From Apostichopus japonicus (Eukaryota; Echinodermata; Holothuroidea; Aspidochirotida; Stichopodidae), in assembly GCF_037975245.1 (NCBI RefSeq), contig NC_092576.1, positions 21,639,611 to 21,703,610 of the forward strand: a stretch of 64,000 nucleotides of DNA. Direction: 5' to 3'. This document shows positions 12,701 through 25,529 of this stretch, in pieces. The notes below the pieces were generated by a model. It saw only the letters and a list, made by a program, of their open reading frames with translations, was not told the DNA's origin and made no database searches. How positions within the stretch are numbered: the stretch's first letter is position 1; each line of letters opens with the position of its first letter. The translations under genes and the position numbers were made by a program.

Positions 12701-14990
12701 CTATCAAAGAGTTACTTTTAATGTAATGGATTAGATTTGATCACAAACTAGCGATGGGAATATTTCAAGTGCAGCAGATCCCTTGGTATTTAGCTGTTGA
12801 ACGACATGCCAGCAAAAATAGGGAAAAAGGGTTTGCCCCGTTGCATGGAGGATTTGTTTTACTCTGACAAATGCATTGTTTCATAGCCAATAGAAAACTT
12901 GTGTACAACTAGCATCCTCGTGAACCAGCGAAAATTTGCTAGCACATAACGCACACTACGATTACACAGTAGGCCTATAGGGTACACAGAACTGAGATAC
13001 GTATTGGAATTTCGGACGCCTGAGAACTTTGTGGTCACAGTGCCCAGATCCATATACTGTTTATAGCTAAGGAAAAGAATGCCACATTTAAGAAATGAAT
13101 CTGTTGTCGCTAGGACAGAGGGCAGCATTGCTTTTATTTTTAAATCGGGGGAATACGTTGAGACAAGATTAGCTGAGAGAACCTTTAATGAGTGGTTACA
13201 AATAAATAGTGTCACACATTTACAGGTGGGCACATGCATCCAAACAACTGAAGAGCTTTCTCTCTGAAGAAATATTTTGCAACAGATAGCTAGCAAACCT
13301 AGCTACGCACTTTACCCAAGTAACCATAGAATGAAATAAATAATATCTCGCAAACAGTGAGTTTGCTACCATTATGGTCCAATTACATTTCATGATTCTC
13401 TCATTAGACATTTAATTTAAATTCTTACCAATGTGCTGTTGGTGCCAAATGGAAATTATTTTCATGGCATTGAAGACTCGCCCCAAACCATGTGCCGCGC
13501 TCTGATAAAGTTCACTGGGGGTGCGTCATAAGTTCCTTGGTTACCCGAACAGGAGTGGGGGATCTGGCATCTAACAATGCTGAGCACGGTCCCTCAATAG
13601 GTTGCAAACTACATCAATATCTGTACATACTGTGTAGAAATTAATACAGAACATTGTGTTTCTACTCATTCTTAATATACTTGTGTCCTATATTTACACA
13701 AAGGCAGGCGACTCATGGCAGAATTGAACCCCGCTTCCCTTGATCTTATGTATCTCATGGTTGCCTTACCAGCACATATAAGTCCTTAAACTAAGTGTCT
13801 TAAATTTTACTTTGTGTATTGTTTCATCATTTCATTTAAAAGGTCAGAAAAATGCGCCACCGTGCAACATAGTGGAACCTGAGATAGGTTCAAAATCAAG
13901 TGCTGTCTCCCTAGTGGTGATATCCTTCAAAGAAAATTCACAAAAGAGGATTCTGTGTCCGTAAGTGAATGTATCATTAATTGCAATATGAGGTATTTCA
14001 TATAATACATCACTCCAAGAACATGGCATCTAAGTGTCAAAAGATATGGCAAGATTTTATATACGTCAGTAAAGAGCAGATGGCATGAGTGATCACATGC
14101 AGAGACTGCAGAGTGCTAACCAAATTGCCAAACATAATAGTCTCATTTGAATGCATTATCATTGCTTTCCTTGTTTGTTAAATGAATCCTTGTGTAATTA
14201 CCACATATATGCCTTATATAGTCTTTTGTTGTTTTTCTTCATTCTGGACTTGGTCAACTGGATTGGATCATTCCATGATGCTACAGAAGACTTCACCATC
14301 AATATCATGAGAGCATACCAAATACAAATATTGCATCCAACACTCTACTAGACATTGGTCTGCAGGCATCATGCCTAGTAAATGTGTCATGGGTAAGTTT
14401 TAATTGCAAGCAACTTTGGTGATATCTCAATTTTTGTTATACAGGTAGTTAACAAAGTCATTCAGTTGAACAATATGTGGATGAAAGTGAAGTTGCATAC
14501 TGTAAGGGGACATATTTATAAACCAGATAAAAATTCAGTGAGTACCATAATTGTTGCAATCTTCCACTATGTGACAATTTGCAATTAAGTAATATTAAAG
14601 TGACATATTTTATCCTGCATGCATGTTGTCTTTTCCTTTTGATACTACTGTATGTTGACATTCATTACACTGTATGGTTGAGGTAAACCACCCCTACTCC
14701 CATAATTGAGTATATTGTACTGTCATTCATTGCACTATAAGGACACTGTGACCTGTTAATGGTCACATCCTTTATGGGTGTCACCACGATAAGATCATAG
14801 CACCTAGTGTTCTTGAAGGAGAAGTATCCAACAATATGGATGATCCAGCTACCAGTTCAATCATGTATTATATTGTTCTTCTGTCCAATTGTATTACAAC
14901 TCATATATCTTATGATATGTCAAATCTTTGTATCTAGTCTACTGTTTCATATTCTATTTGTGGCTTACAGTCTCTTCTCTCACTTGGATG
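9722..14990. other. Gene-poor interval
   Basis: No supported exon. Small items: three tandem copies of about 17 bp (AGGTCTGCAGTTCAACT) at 9725-9770; a C-run with a CA stretch at 12266-12290; three copies of TCATGGAAGGGTCCAC-like sequence at 11450-11520; and a block at 13465-13560 with CTCGCCCCAAACC that looks like a transposon end. Open frames here are short and lack recognisable domains. Confidence 0.4.
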
Positions 14991-14996
14991 TACACT

Positions 14997-16633
14997 TACA
15001 TCATTAGATTCAGTATGCTTTAAAGTCAGCTAGAACACTACTGTCAGTCATAGTATACTGCTTGTATCGTCCTCATGTGTTAGGTGCTCTTCCTATGTAT
15101 ATGTGCCGTCACTACCATCAGACATTACATTCAGTATGCTTTAAAGTCAGTTAGAACACACTACTGTCAGTCATAGTATACTACTTGTATCGTCCTCATG
15201 TTTTAGGTGCTCTTCCTATGTACATGTGCATTCACTACCATCAGACATTAGATTCAGTATGCTTCAAAGTCAGTTAGAACACACTACTGTCAGTCATAGT
15301 ATACTGCTTGTATTGTCCTCATGTGTTAGGTGCTCTTCCTATGTACATGTGCAGTCACTACTATCAGACATTAGATTCAGCATGCTTCAAAGTCAGCTAG
15401 AACACACTACTGTCAGTCATAGTCAAGGGCGGCGGAACCGGGGGTGCACAGGGGGCATGTGCCCCCCCACTTTTCCTCAGGTTAAAAATGTGCCCTTTTT
15501 CTACATAAAAATTGAGGTGCCTCAAGTTAGCAAGAGGCCAGGGAACCAGAATGAACGCTCGGGAAGGGCCGTTTTCGGCAATCTAAGGGGTTTGTAAAAC
15601 CAAAAATTTTCTTGTACGCTCCGCGCCAACCGATGGTGGCGCTCCGCTCAGATAGTCGTGCATACAACTTTGCAAATCCTGGCTACGCCCCTGACTTTTA
15701 ATGAATTTCTGTGGGTCAAACTCAAAGCTATTTTGAATGGAAAAAAATTGTTAAGATATTAACAAGAAATAAACTCTAATTCGGAAGATTCCTACATTAG
15801 CAACTAGCATGATTTCACCTCATTTGTCTCAAAAGAAAACTTGTTCCTTGTTTCCCAATTTGCACATTGGATATTGCAGTGCTAGTATTTCCTGGGGGGA
15901 GGGGGGGGGGTGTTGATGGAGTGATGTGTATACGCAAATAAGATTATACAATAAGAGTTATAAAGGGTACTAAATATAAGCGTGCATCAGTCTAATCGAA
16001 TTTCTGCAAAGTGCCCTTCGATGTCGGTGCCCCCCCAGATTAAAAGTGCTTCCGCCGCCCTTGGTCATAGTATACTACTTGTATCGTCCTCATGTGTTAG
16101 GTGCTCTTCCTATGTACATGTGCAGTCACTACTATCAGACATTAGATTCAGCATGCTTCAAAGTCAGCTAGAACACACTACTGTCAGTCATAGTATACTA
16201 CTTGTATCGTCCTCATGTGTTAGGTGCTCTTCCTATGCACATGTGCAGTCACTACCATCAGACATTAGATTCAGTATGCTTCAAAGTCAGCTAGAACACA
16301 CTACTGTCAGTCATAGTATACTACTTGTATCGTCCTCATGTGTTAGGTGCTCTTCCTATGCACATGTGCAGTCACTACCATCAGACATAAGATTCAGTAT
16401 GCTTTAAAGTCAGCTAGAACACACTACTGTCAGTCATAGTATACTGCTTGTATCGTCCTCATGTGTGAGGTGCTCTTCCTATGTACATGTGCAGTCACTA
16501 CCATCAGACATTAGATTCAGTATGCTTTAAAGTCAGCTAGAACACACTACTGTCAGTCATAGTATACTACTTGTATCGTCCTCATGTTTTAGGTGCTCTT
16601 CCTATGTACATGTGCAGTCACTACCATCAGACA
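14997..16633. repeat. Minisatellite, 123-bp unit, about 8 copies, interrupted
   Basis: Unit landmarks are TCATAGTATACTACTTGTAT, GTGCTCTTCCTATGTACATG, and GATTCAGTATGCTTTAAAGT. Successive TCATAGTATAC starts lie at 15048, 15171 and 15294. The array is interrupted by a transposon at 15424-16063 and resumes in register. The frames open across it (CVRCSSYVHVQSL-like) are repeat artefacts, not genes. Confidence 0.9.
15424..16063. mobile_element. 640-bp non-autonomous hAT-like element with exact 8-bp target duplication
   Basis: The element begins CAAGGGCGGCGGAA and ends with its exact reverse complement (14-bp terminal inverted repeats). GTCATAGT stands on both sides (15416-15423 and 16064-16071), while intact units of the surrounding minisatellite have it once. 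That proves insertion with an 8-bp duplication, as expected for the hAT superfamily. It has no transposase frame. A GCGCCAACC...GGTGGCGCTCCGC segment at 15621 is shared, inverted, with the element at 7607. Confidence 0.88.
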
Positions 16634-16639
16634 CAGAGT

Positions 16640-19030
16640 CCAAACTTATAGTGTCCTCACAATAAATAATATCTTCTATAAATCATTTGGGACACTATTT
16701 TGACATTTTAATTGCCAGTCATAGTGTTTTTTTTAATTCTATTTTGACATTTTAAATTCTTACACTTGATTAAATTGAGGAAAGATAAAAACATAAACAA
16801 ATATAGACAAAAAGATATGTTTTAGACTGGATTTTATGTAGTTTTTCAAGGATTTTGTGACAACATGCTTGAAAAAAGTGCAGGGGTGTGTATGGGGGGG
16901 GGGGGATATTAGACAACGTCTGCCAACCTCACCTCTCCCAACTGTTTTTCAACAAAACTTTTGGTTTGTTATTGAGATGTTTTTTAGCAAATAACTTGGA
17001 GACGACTCGTCCTCCTTTGTAAATTATCTATCTATAACTGCTTTGAAATGTACAGCCAAGTTTAGTTATTTGCGTAATGAAATTACGGCAAATTAAGCTC
17101 AGATATGAAAACTGATTTTCTGATGATAAAACTTTGTTTATCCACAATTTTGGCTTTGACAGGAAGTGAAATATTCTGGTAAAGTTTCTAGATTGTTCAA
17201 TCACACGTGGTATTGTGAAAACTGCACTTTTTTTGCGTTGAATTCTAAACATCCTGACAGAAACACATTGAAAGGTTACTCAAAAAAATAAGGTTTCTGA
17301 TAACAATTTAATGCTCGACGTCACTCAGTGAAACGTCGGGCAGATTGAAACGTGACGGTAATATTATCAAAGATTTACCCATTCAAACAGTAACCAAAAA
17401 CCCCCATTAAATACGTTATCACAAATAATTTGTGTGCGTATGTTGTCTGAGTGTTTGTCGGTGTGTTAGGATGAATCTTTCGGTGATTTGAATTCTTTCT
17501 GGCGGGATCATGTCTTACATATGCAAACTATACTACCATCTGTTAAAATTCAATTGTAATCTTAGCTACAAGAATTCTCTTTTTCTTTGTCAACTAATTT
17601 GGAACAATAGTACGATTCAAGTTGATAACAAGCCGATAATTGCTTATCATGCATATTTCCATCATCCTCCAATGACTTGCAAGGAAATGCAAAGAATGTT
17701 TCTACATTGGTTTTATTCCTTCCTTTTGATTCAGACTTACAACAGCTCAACGAATACTTTGTAATATGATGTTTTTTCAAGATTTAATATTAAAGTTGCA
17801 TGAATAAATTTGGTCAGTTGATGAAGTGAAAGTAAAGCAGAGTTCTGGATGCGTCTTAGATTAATTTTCAAAACTACACTCTATATGAGAGGCAATTCAA
17901 ATACCTCTTTTCAAATCAGCAGAAGAAGGAGGAACTTTATCTTTATTCTGTTCATCGGAAACTTATGCAATTGAATGTATCATTGTCATAGAGATCTTAT
18001 ACACAATGTTCATGGTTCAGTAACAAACTGGCAAAATGGTATGGAAAGGAGGGGTAGCGGTGAAGGAAGGGTAGCTATGGCCATGAGAGGGATGCTATTG
18101 CCTCCTATAACTTATTTTTTATATGAGTGATTATAGCTGTTTATGTAGTCGACCATGTCATAGTGTTGATTTGTATTGCACATATAAGAGCTATAAAAAC
18201 ATCCAAACCCTGTCCTCGTCACCGTCCCAACCTCACTACCATTCAGTCTTTCAAAATGCAACAATTGTAAACGACGTGATTAACTTGGCTGCTAATAGAT
18301 CAAAATTTGATATTTATAAAGATGATTCTAATATTTTTTATTAAGCAAAATACACACTTCTGCATGTGTGGAACACAGTCACTTAGGGGTGGGGGGGGGA
18401 CCATCCACGCAAATGCCACAGTTTCAGAGGATCAATATAAGCACATCACTGCGGACTAAATAAAGTCTTGCAGTTGACAAATTCCCGATCCCTGTGTTCC
18501 CAAATCTTCTTGCATCAACTCAAAACCCTATGAATCCTGTTTCAGGTTCGAATAACCGTGCTATTTCCAGCCATTCAGATCCCTAAATAAGATTAGTCAC
18601 ATGAAGTTAACGTGTTTGACTTAGTAAGCATTGTCCCTTTCTCATTCAAAACGGTCTTGAAATGTGAACAGGTTTTGTTTGTTGAAATTTTAAGCTAACT
18701 CCAGTTCATGTTCGTCTGCATAGAATATAGTTGTAAAAGGACAAAACTTACAGCAAGACCTCTCTTGCGAGAATAATCTTAAGCAACCTTGTGTGAATAA
18801 GAAGATTTCACGGAATCCGTTTTTCTTTTACTGCTTGAAAGGAAACGACATTCTTACTGCTTGCTGCAATGTAAACAAAGACAAGCATGAGCTTCTTGTT
18901 AATAAAGTTATTCAGATCCGTTGTTCTATTGAGAGTAATACAGGATGAATAGAGATTTCGTCGAAAGCTGTGTCGTTCACTGTTACCAATAGATTGTATC
19001 CAACCAACAATACCAATTTAAGCTCGCAGA
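16640..19030. other. Gene-poor interval
   Basis: AT-rich, no supported gene. A G-run lies at 16896-16905. A frame at 17510-17660 contains IWNNSTIQVDNKPI, faintly like the C-terminal part of an L1-type reverse transcriptase; too weak to annotate. Confidence 0.35.
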
Positions 19031-19040
19031 AAGTGAACTC

Positions 19041-19110
19041 TTCAAATGGCTCAGAGAGTAGAGCAGTGGACTGGTAACATGATGAACTGAGTTCGACTCC
19101 ATTAATGGTT
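19041..19110 (+). repeat. tRNA-derived SINE head or tRNA pseudogene
   Basis: TGGCTCAGAGAGTAGAGCA matches a pol III A box with a pairing D stem (GCTC...GAGC). GAGTTCGACTCC, placed the usual distance downstream, matches a B box. The anticodon-loop position reads CTGGTAA, as in a Thr(GGT)-like tRNA. The anticodon and T stems do not pair well and there is no clean acceptor stem, so this is not a functional tRNA. Confidence 0.5.
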
Positions 19111-19179
19111 ATACACGTTTCTTTTTCTCTTTCATCAGTTCACGCTGAAGTCTTGATATATTAATTCAACCATATAATA

Positions 19180-19600
19180 TACTAGCTGATGTGGTGGCCG
19201 ATGCTATAGAGGGTGACAAAAGACTCATTCCTCGTCCGGTCTTGTAAATCGTGGCTAGGGTTCAAGACAGGCCTATGGCGATAATACCTCTGGCTGTGGC
19301 ATGGTGCTTTTTTGTGGCCTAGGATGCTGTACCATGTCTCCCTGGTTGTCGCAAAAGAACCTGGGAGGATGCGCCGAGGATAGTTCAAATCGACCAGAAG
19401 CGTCCTAGGTGGCGTGCGTGGATCCTTGCCTTTGGCCAGAGGTGGGGACACTCTCTGCGACCAGCAAGCTTGCAGCCACCGTCCACTGAATACATGGCCT
19501 GATGAGGCGCTATTCTCCTCAAAGTAAATCTACAGATGCCTTTAAGAGCCATATAATTATTTTTTATTAAAAAACATCCTGTTTCCAACTAGCGCGATCG
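19180..19600. other. GC-richer block, unrecognised
   Basis: About 400 bp noticeably richer in G and C than its flanks, open on the minus strand for about 89 residues without a recognised domain. Composition suggests an old retroelement or pseudogene fragment downstream of the tRNA-like head. Nothing further can be supported. Confidence 0.3.
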
Positions 19601-22340
19601 AATACCTTAAAAGCTGTTTTATTTTTTGTCAATCTGAAGGTGGAATGGATTTTATTGTAACAGGTTATTTGTAGTAGGCCAAAAAACACATTCAAACAGT
19701 CATGCAGTTCACAAGGGTTTGCAGGAACTTAATTAAACTCATTGTTTGACATAAATGTGTTGGAAAAGATTACACAACCTACATCAAAACAATCATTATA
19801 TTTTATGCAATGCCAGAGACATACAAGCCAGCAAGACCATGAGACAACATTTTAATATACATAGAATTCAATCTATATCACTTTTGCAAGAACACCAAAG
19901 TATACCAGTGTCAATATGGTCACATTATAAGCAACTGTCATGCCCTTTAATATATTTTTAGCCACACCTGTGTCTTTCATCCATAGATGGAGAGCTGGTC
20001 CCAGATATGGTCTCAGGGGTCACATTAGTCCAGCCACTGTGTGACATTCCTTTCCATCTGTGATCGTAAAAAGCTGTCTATGGTCATATATTAGATTTTC
20101 TCCCTCAGCTATCCCTGTAATTTTCACATTAGTTCAGTTGTTAATAACAGTTTGTTTTAGCAGGTTGTTCACTGCAGTATCCAGTTTTGTGTATAGGAGG
20201 CAACACTGTTTCATTCACCTATCAGCCTCTTTTTTGTGTATACAGTTTTTGTCCTGGCAAATTAATAGTTCGTAAGTACTCTGTTTTGTTTATTTTCTAG
20301 ATTGTTGGAAATTACCTTTCACTAAGGTGTCATCAATTGTTTCGGTCGTTGACCACTTATTAGGATTATTTAATCACCTTATTTATCGGCAACTCAGTAT
20401 GTTTACCTGCTATGTGCTTACTCACCGTTTTAATCATTTGGGTATCAAGTCTTTGTTAGGTATCGGATCTAACAGTATACTTCATGTTCTAATTAATTTA
20501 CTTATTATTCAGCCTTTGTAGTTTCTAATTTCAAGTTCAAGGGTGTTATCGGATAGATCGTTATGTTAATCAGTTAGTTAATCCGAAGGTACATTTTTGT
20601 AGTGTTGCTATTAGAGGTAACCTACTTTATCCTCTTCTCTTTCATACTCAGTCATAGTTATGCTATATTGATCATAACCGACATTGTTACCACGTCACTG
20701 TTCTGAGTACATTCATTATCGTATTTAGTTTAGTAATTAATTCTCGTAAAGCTGTAGTATTATTTTGATTCAATTACCTTGTTTCACAGTTTTACCACAT
20801 AAATACAAGTTGGGAAATTCAGAAGCTACATCTGTCTTTGCCTCATTTTTTGGTAAGCTGGCTGTCTAACGAGCATATCCTACGCGAGTGAGGGCAGCAC
20901 GCAACAGTGTTGTGGCAAATTATCATACCGGATAGTAGTTAGTTTCAGAAACTGAGTGATTCTTAAGAACTTTGTTCGAGATTCACAAAATTTACCCCAT
21001 ATTGTGTTTCGATAACTTCAGGAACAAAATTAACTCTGATATGCCGTGGACCGTAAAAAAGCACTGCTCTCGGTCTAGCTATAGTTGTATAGCACATTTA
21101 CTTATTTTTTGTTTGTTTTTGGAATGACCCTTTAAACAGTTGAGGTGCACTAGTTAAAGTGACTGGACCTTTTAGTTTAATACACAGCCCATTGGACTAG
21201 TTCCTCAGTTGCACAACAAAACTCAATTGGAAAAATTAAGATTTTATAGTCTAACATGACATGTTTATAATTATTACAAATTTGTTAAGGACAAATGGTG
21301 TTGAATGTCATCCAAGGGTGCTCTGTTGCGTACATTAACTGTAACGAACATATTCTGGTTGACCTCAACAACAATGGATTAACATTAACTATAAGAACTG
21401 CAATAAGGAGCCGACGTCACCATCAAGTGAGCCTTAACAAATATTCCAGAAATAAGTGTCTTTAACGAAACATATCTTGAAAAATACTGGAATAGCTACC
21501 GGAATATTATTGGACTGAAAGTTGTCTGTTATTTTTGGTATTATAACATATCAAAACTAAAATTCTGCCTTATTCATTATTTAATTATTTTATTGAGTTA
21601 GTGTCGGCAAAATCTATCTGTCGATCATTCTCCCATAATTGAAATACCGGGGATACTTTTAAGAAAAGTTACCTAGGAAAGAACCTGGGCACGAAAACCA
21701 AACTACCGAACGTCTGATCCGCTCTCAACCCAAGTCCCCTTGCATCGGGACTGTGACTGTGTGATCATCGTCAGGTGTGCATCACCATTTCCCCCGAAAG
21801 GGAACAGATACTACACATGATCTTCGGGATGTCTTCAACTCTTGGGTCGATCTGTTAATTGTACACGATTCAGGATAAAACTAGTTTGATATCGGAAGAA
21901 TGTTATCTGATTCCTTGATCTTTATTCTATTTGTGTCAATTGACTACATTCTGATGAACAATGAACAGATGAAGATAACTGCCATTTCTGGAATACCAAG
22001 TAGTCCCTGTTATGTGGAACACGTAACTCACTAATGGACTTTATCGATGCTCAATGACGAACCACATCTAACTTACTTGAAGCTAGCGAACAGGTTAAAC
22101 CCACCCTATAGCAAAATTAGTACATAAATAAATCGAATTGAAGCTGTCGAACGTGCGGTAGTTGTTCTATTAGGCATTTTATTCAAATTCATAGGAAGTT
22201 CCGTCTTGTGGAGTATAAGGATCGCGAGATGCAATTTTTCAAAGTGGCAAGGAAAACGTGGTAAATATGTCAAGGTAAAGGTCAAGTTTGACGGAAATTT
22301 TTCAATTTTTAGGTCATTCACAATCAGAGGAGTATATAAA
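19601..22340. other. Gene-poor interval
   Basis: AT-rich, without supported exons. It contains the U2-like motif at 21802 (listed separately). Confidence 0.35.
21802..21826 (-). ncRNA. Short U2 snRNA-like segment
   Basis: Read on the minus strand, this 25-bp stretch contains GTGTAGTATCTGTTC preceded by GAAGATCAT. The 5' part of U2 snRNA has the same order, including the GTAGTA branch-site-recognition sequence. By recall 23 of 25 positions agree. Sequence on either side does not follow U2, so this is at best a U2 pseudogene scrap or U2-derived retroposon, and chance is not excluded. Confidence 0.3.
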
Positions 22341-22359
22341 TAGGCCTAGGTAAATTAGG

Positions 22360-22388
22360 GTGCGACAGTCAAATTCCGACTGTCGCAC
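22360..22388. repeat. Perfect 11-bp hairpin
   Basis: GTGCGACAGTC and its exact reverse complement GACTGTCGCAC are separated by 7 bases. The 3' side lacks a T-run and it lies in non-coding DNA, so it may be a transposon end or chance; no terminator role is implied. Confidence 0.6.
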
Positions 22389-22739
22389 TCCAGTTTTCTA
22401 ACTATCGTCAGTTTTACCAAGTTGGGCGGGGGGGGGGGGGGTGAAACACTCCCCACACCCCCTCTAGCGACCTCCAAGCTTTCAGGATGTCGGACTTCTG
22501 TACGTAGACTGTCAGCTTTCAAATCGGACGGGTAGAAGCAAAATCAAATTCAAACCGGGCTCACTGTTTGGTTAAACGGACTGGAGAGAAACCTGTCTGC
22601 CAGTTAATTATCAATATTTTTTTGTACAATAGGCCTTTGATCTTATAATTCTTCCTGTGTACAAGTTAAAAAAATCGCGAGTTCAGTCAGTCGACAGAAA
22701 TGAACTCACAGGATCTGTAAGAATTTGTTTATAAATGTT

Positions 22740-22830
22740 CACAAGTGGGGGGGTTGATATTGTGTCCTCCTAACTCAAAAAGTTGGGAACATGCCCCCCC
22801 CTCCCCAGGATTGACGCCCATGCTGTCAAG
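22740..22830. repeat. GC-rich dispersed repeat fragment, second copy
   Basis: GTGGGGGGGTTGATATTG, then CCCCCCCTCCCC and GGATTGACGCCCATG, the same order of motifs as at 535-690. Confidence 0.5.
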
Positions 22831-23398
22831 ACTCGAGTTTCCAGCACTGTCAAGGCACAAAGATGTCCAACTTCTAATGCGAAGCAACACACTGCATAAT
22901 AAGCGGGTCAAGAGACTCAGAAAATGCCACAACGTATTTTTACTGATTTGGCGTTCAGTACTTCCGAAACCTTGCACGAACTTTCAAGTATAGTAGTGCC
23001 ATAGAAATTGATTAGTAGTGCACAGTACTAGTGGGGGTTTGACGGCTTATATCACAAACTGAATGGCTTTACAGTACCACTGCAACTTTCATTGCACGGC
23101 AGGATACTGCAAAAGACTTACAAGAAGTCAAAACGGGAAGATTATATCATTGAAGCAAATAATCAACCGATTTCAATACAAAACTATTTTGTGTTGTCTA
23201 GTTTTCTTTGGTGTAAGTCCGGTATGACTGAGTTCAACTTCTAACTTCTTCTAGCTAACGTACTGTAGCCTAACAACACAGCTTGGCCTAGCCTAAAGTT
23301 GAACTTAGCGTATTATACTGCATAGGCTACACATAAGTCCTATTGTAAGGCGACATAAAGTCGGATATAAATCGGCGAGAGAGGAACCGGGCAATTTT

Positions 23399-23432
23399 TT
23401 GTTGTTGTTGTTGGGGGGGGGGGGGGGGGGAG
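23399..23432. repeat. GTT microsatellite and G-run
   Basis: Four GTT units followed by a run of about 18 G. Confidence 0.9.
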
Positions 23433-23528
23433 TTACAGGTTGGCCATACAGTAGTTCTAAGGGTGTTGCGCCGATAATCGATTGCCTTATCTGTGTGGGC
23501 CATTGTATTGAACAATTTACTAAGTACC

Positions 23529-24025
23529 GTAGCATGGTCACTTCGAAGTTCGGACACCTAAGCCCTAAAACACCCCAAAACTAAATCTTATGGTATAAAT
23601 CACCTGAACATATACTTGATTTTGTGGGAGAAATTTGTTATAGTACGATACACGGCCAAATTTTCTTTCCTGCAAACTGTTTTCACGTTGTATTCCAAGA
23701 AGATTCTTCGTGTTTGTGGAACTGGTATTTTTTTGCTAGAGTATTGCGAAGTTCGGACACCCAACCCACAGTGTGGCACTGGTGATAAAATTAGTGGCGC
23801 AGTTGCTCTTTCAGTAATTATAACAGACTTCATAGATCTCCATCATTTTATTGACAAATATCTTAGTACTTTGTTGCACACAGGCCATTTTGGAGGGAAA
23901 ATAACTGTAGCTTCGTACTTTTTGATGAAATGTGGCTCTTCCTGTAGGTTGTCATGGTAAAATCGTGTATTTCTTAGGGTGTCCGAACTTCGCAGTGTTC
24001 CGAACTTCGCAATACTGACTATACT
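23529..24025 (+). mobile_element. 497-bp inverted-repeat element, copy 1
   Basis: It begins GTAGCATGGTCACTTCGAAG and ends in CTTCGCAATACTGACTATAC. The motif CGAAGTTCGGACACC recurs inverted near both ends and once internally. A closely similar copy, in opposite orientation and also 497 bp, occupies 44674-45170, which fixes both ends. Each copy has an open frame of over 100 residues, but the differences between them are mostly amino-acid-changing, so it is not under protein selection. Non-autonomous DNA transposon; superfamily uncertain. Confidence 0.75.
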
Positions 24026-24744
24026 TCTTGTTACTTGCAATGATATATGAATCTGCTCTAAGAAACCCTCATCTTTAGCCTCTCAATTTGATGGCATATT
24101 GTCAATATGCCGATCAGCTGGTCAAAAAACAACACCCAAGTTTTGAAAAATATTAAACCAAAACGATCTGTAAACAGACCAGTCAAGCCACTTAACATTA
24201 CGTATGTAGCAGCGTGGCCGCTGTATATACAAGTGAACACAGCACAATTATAACTGAAGATACCTTCCTGACACCTGTTTTGCCCTTGCAAATATTCTTG
24301 GCAAGAATCCAAGAAACTTCTTGCACAAACAAAGTTGTAAACTTGGCATATTCAGACGTACAAACAATGCACCAAAGTCAAACACAATGTAAGAAGTAGG
24401 CTAACTTATGTGACATTGAAAACATTTGATGAAACTATGTACGTATACTTCAGTAGTAGCCAGTCACACTAACTTGCACAGTGCTTCTGAGGCGTGAGGA
24501 GAATAAATGTTATATCACATGGAAACCGGGCTACTAAATCATTCCAAAAATTGCATATCTTCTTGAAAGGGTATCATACGGTTTGTTAAAACATCAATGA
24601 CTGATGCAAAGATTGTATTTTGAGAATCAAGTTTGCAATATCGACATTTTTTTGCCTGTTGGTTTATGAAATATTTCAAACACTTAGCACTTGCTAATTT
24701 TGGCTAGGCTTTAATAGTTTGTTGTAGGAAAATATTTAAAATAA

Positions 24745-25522
24745 TTTTTTCATTTTGGGTTTGGTAAACAAAAGGGGTGGTAAAAGTTCTTAGCCAGGAT
24801 ACGCTAATGTCTTTTCTAAATGAGATCAGTTTTATTCATTGCAGGATGTCATCTATTAACATTTTTGCTAATAAATTTGTGGTTCCATTTGACGAAATCG
24901 GAGATTTCCCGCAGACTGAAGTGTTTACGCTAAAATGCATAGTTGGACAACGCAATTGCAGTCACATGCATGGTTCTTCCTGCTTAACGATGGTCGGACC
25001 ATGCTTAATTCGGGCTAACCATGCTAATTACCATCTTTAGTGGACGATGGTTGGACGATCGTCAGACCATAGTAGAGAGCGGTCACACGCAAACCGTATC
25101 ATGGTCGGACCATGGTGGGACCATTGTTATGTCTGAAAAATGTACGTGTGACCAGTGTCTTAGACTCGCAGCCTAAGTGTTGAATGTAGTTGGTCAAACA
25201 GAGTAACAAATCATGCAACCGAATTTACAAAGAAGAATAGGCTCGTGTTTTTCACAAAAAATGCTAGCACATAGTTTCATGAATATCAACTATTTGGGGA
25301 ATAAGATCTTTCATTTCAAAACGTTTTTTATAGGACTAATGGTATAGAATACGCACATATTTTTTTACTAATTTACTAACAGGATTCCGCAATGAGAGTT
25401 ATACAAGTGGAAACTGTTTGTGAGTTGTGCAAACTATAATAAGTTACAATAGCAGATTATAGTTCAGATATTTTATTTACTAATGCATTGACCTAAAGTG
25501 CGATCTGACTTTCATTCAGGCT
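24745..25522 (+). repeat. Dispersed repeat, copy 1, with a nested insert
   Basis: It matches 52141-51632 on the opposite strand: shared landmarks include TTAGCCAGGAT, CAGTTTTATTCATT, TTTGCTAA, CCTAAGTGTTGAATG, CAGGATTCCGCAAT and CTGTTTGTGAGTTGTGCAAA. This copy carries about 275 extra bases at roughly 24893-25168. No coding capacity recognised. Confidence 0.65.
24893..25168. mobile_element. Nested insert rich in GGTCGGACCATG palindromes
   Basis: Absent from the sister repeat copy at 51632-52141, so it was inserted here (or lost there). It carries ATGGTCGGACCATG twice and several related ATGGT/ACCAT palindromes, with GTCACATGCAT near the left and its relative ACGTGTGAC near the right. This is consistent with a small hairpin-rich DNA element; exact ends are unclear. 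Confidence 0.45.
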
Positions 25523-25529
25523 TTTTGAA

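Noticed and set aside
12859-13296. 145-residue minus-strand frame as a gene
   Set aside because: No domain, AT-rich composition, cysteine and serine scattered; no splice or start support.
17510-17764. Possible L1-type RT C-terminal fragment (IWNNSTIQVDNKPI)
   Set aside because: A single short resemblance with no supporting upstream or downstream motifs.
19041-19110. Functional tRNA-Thr gene
   Set aside because: A and B boxes are present but the anticodon, T and acceptor stems do not pair properly.
23616-23960. 114-residue frame conserved between two loci as a possible protein
   Set aside because: Differences between copies are mostly amino-acid-changing, as expected for neutral drift of a transposon, not a gene.
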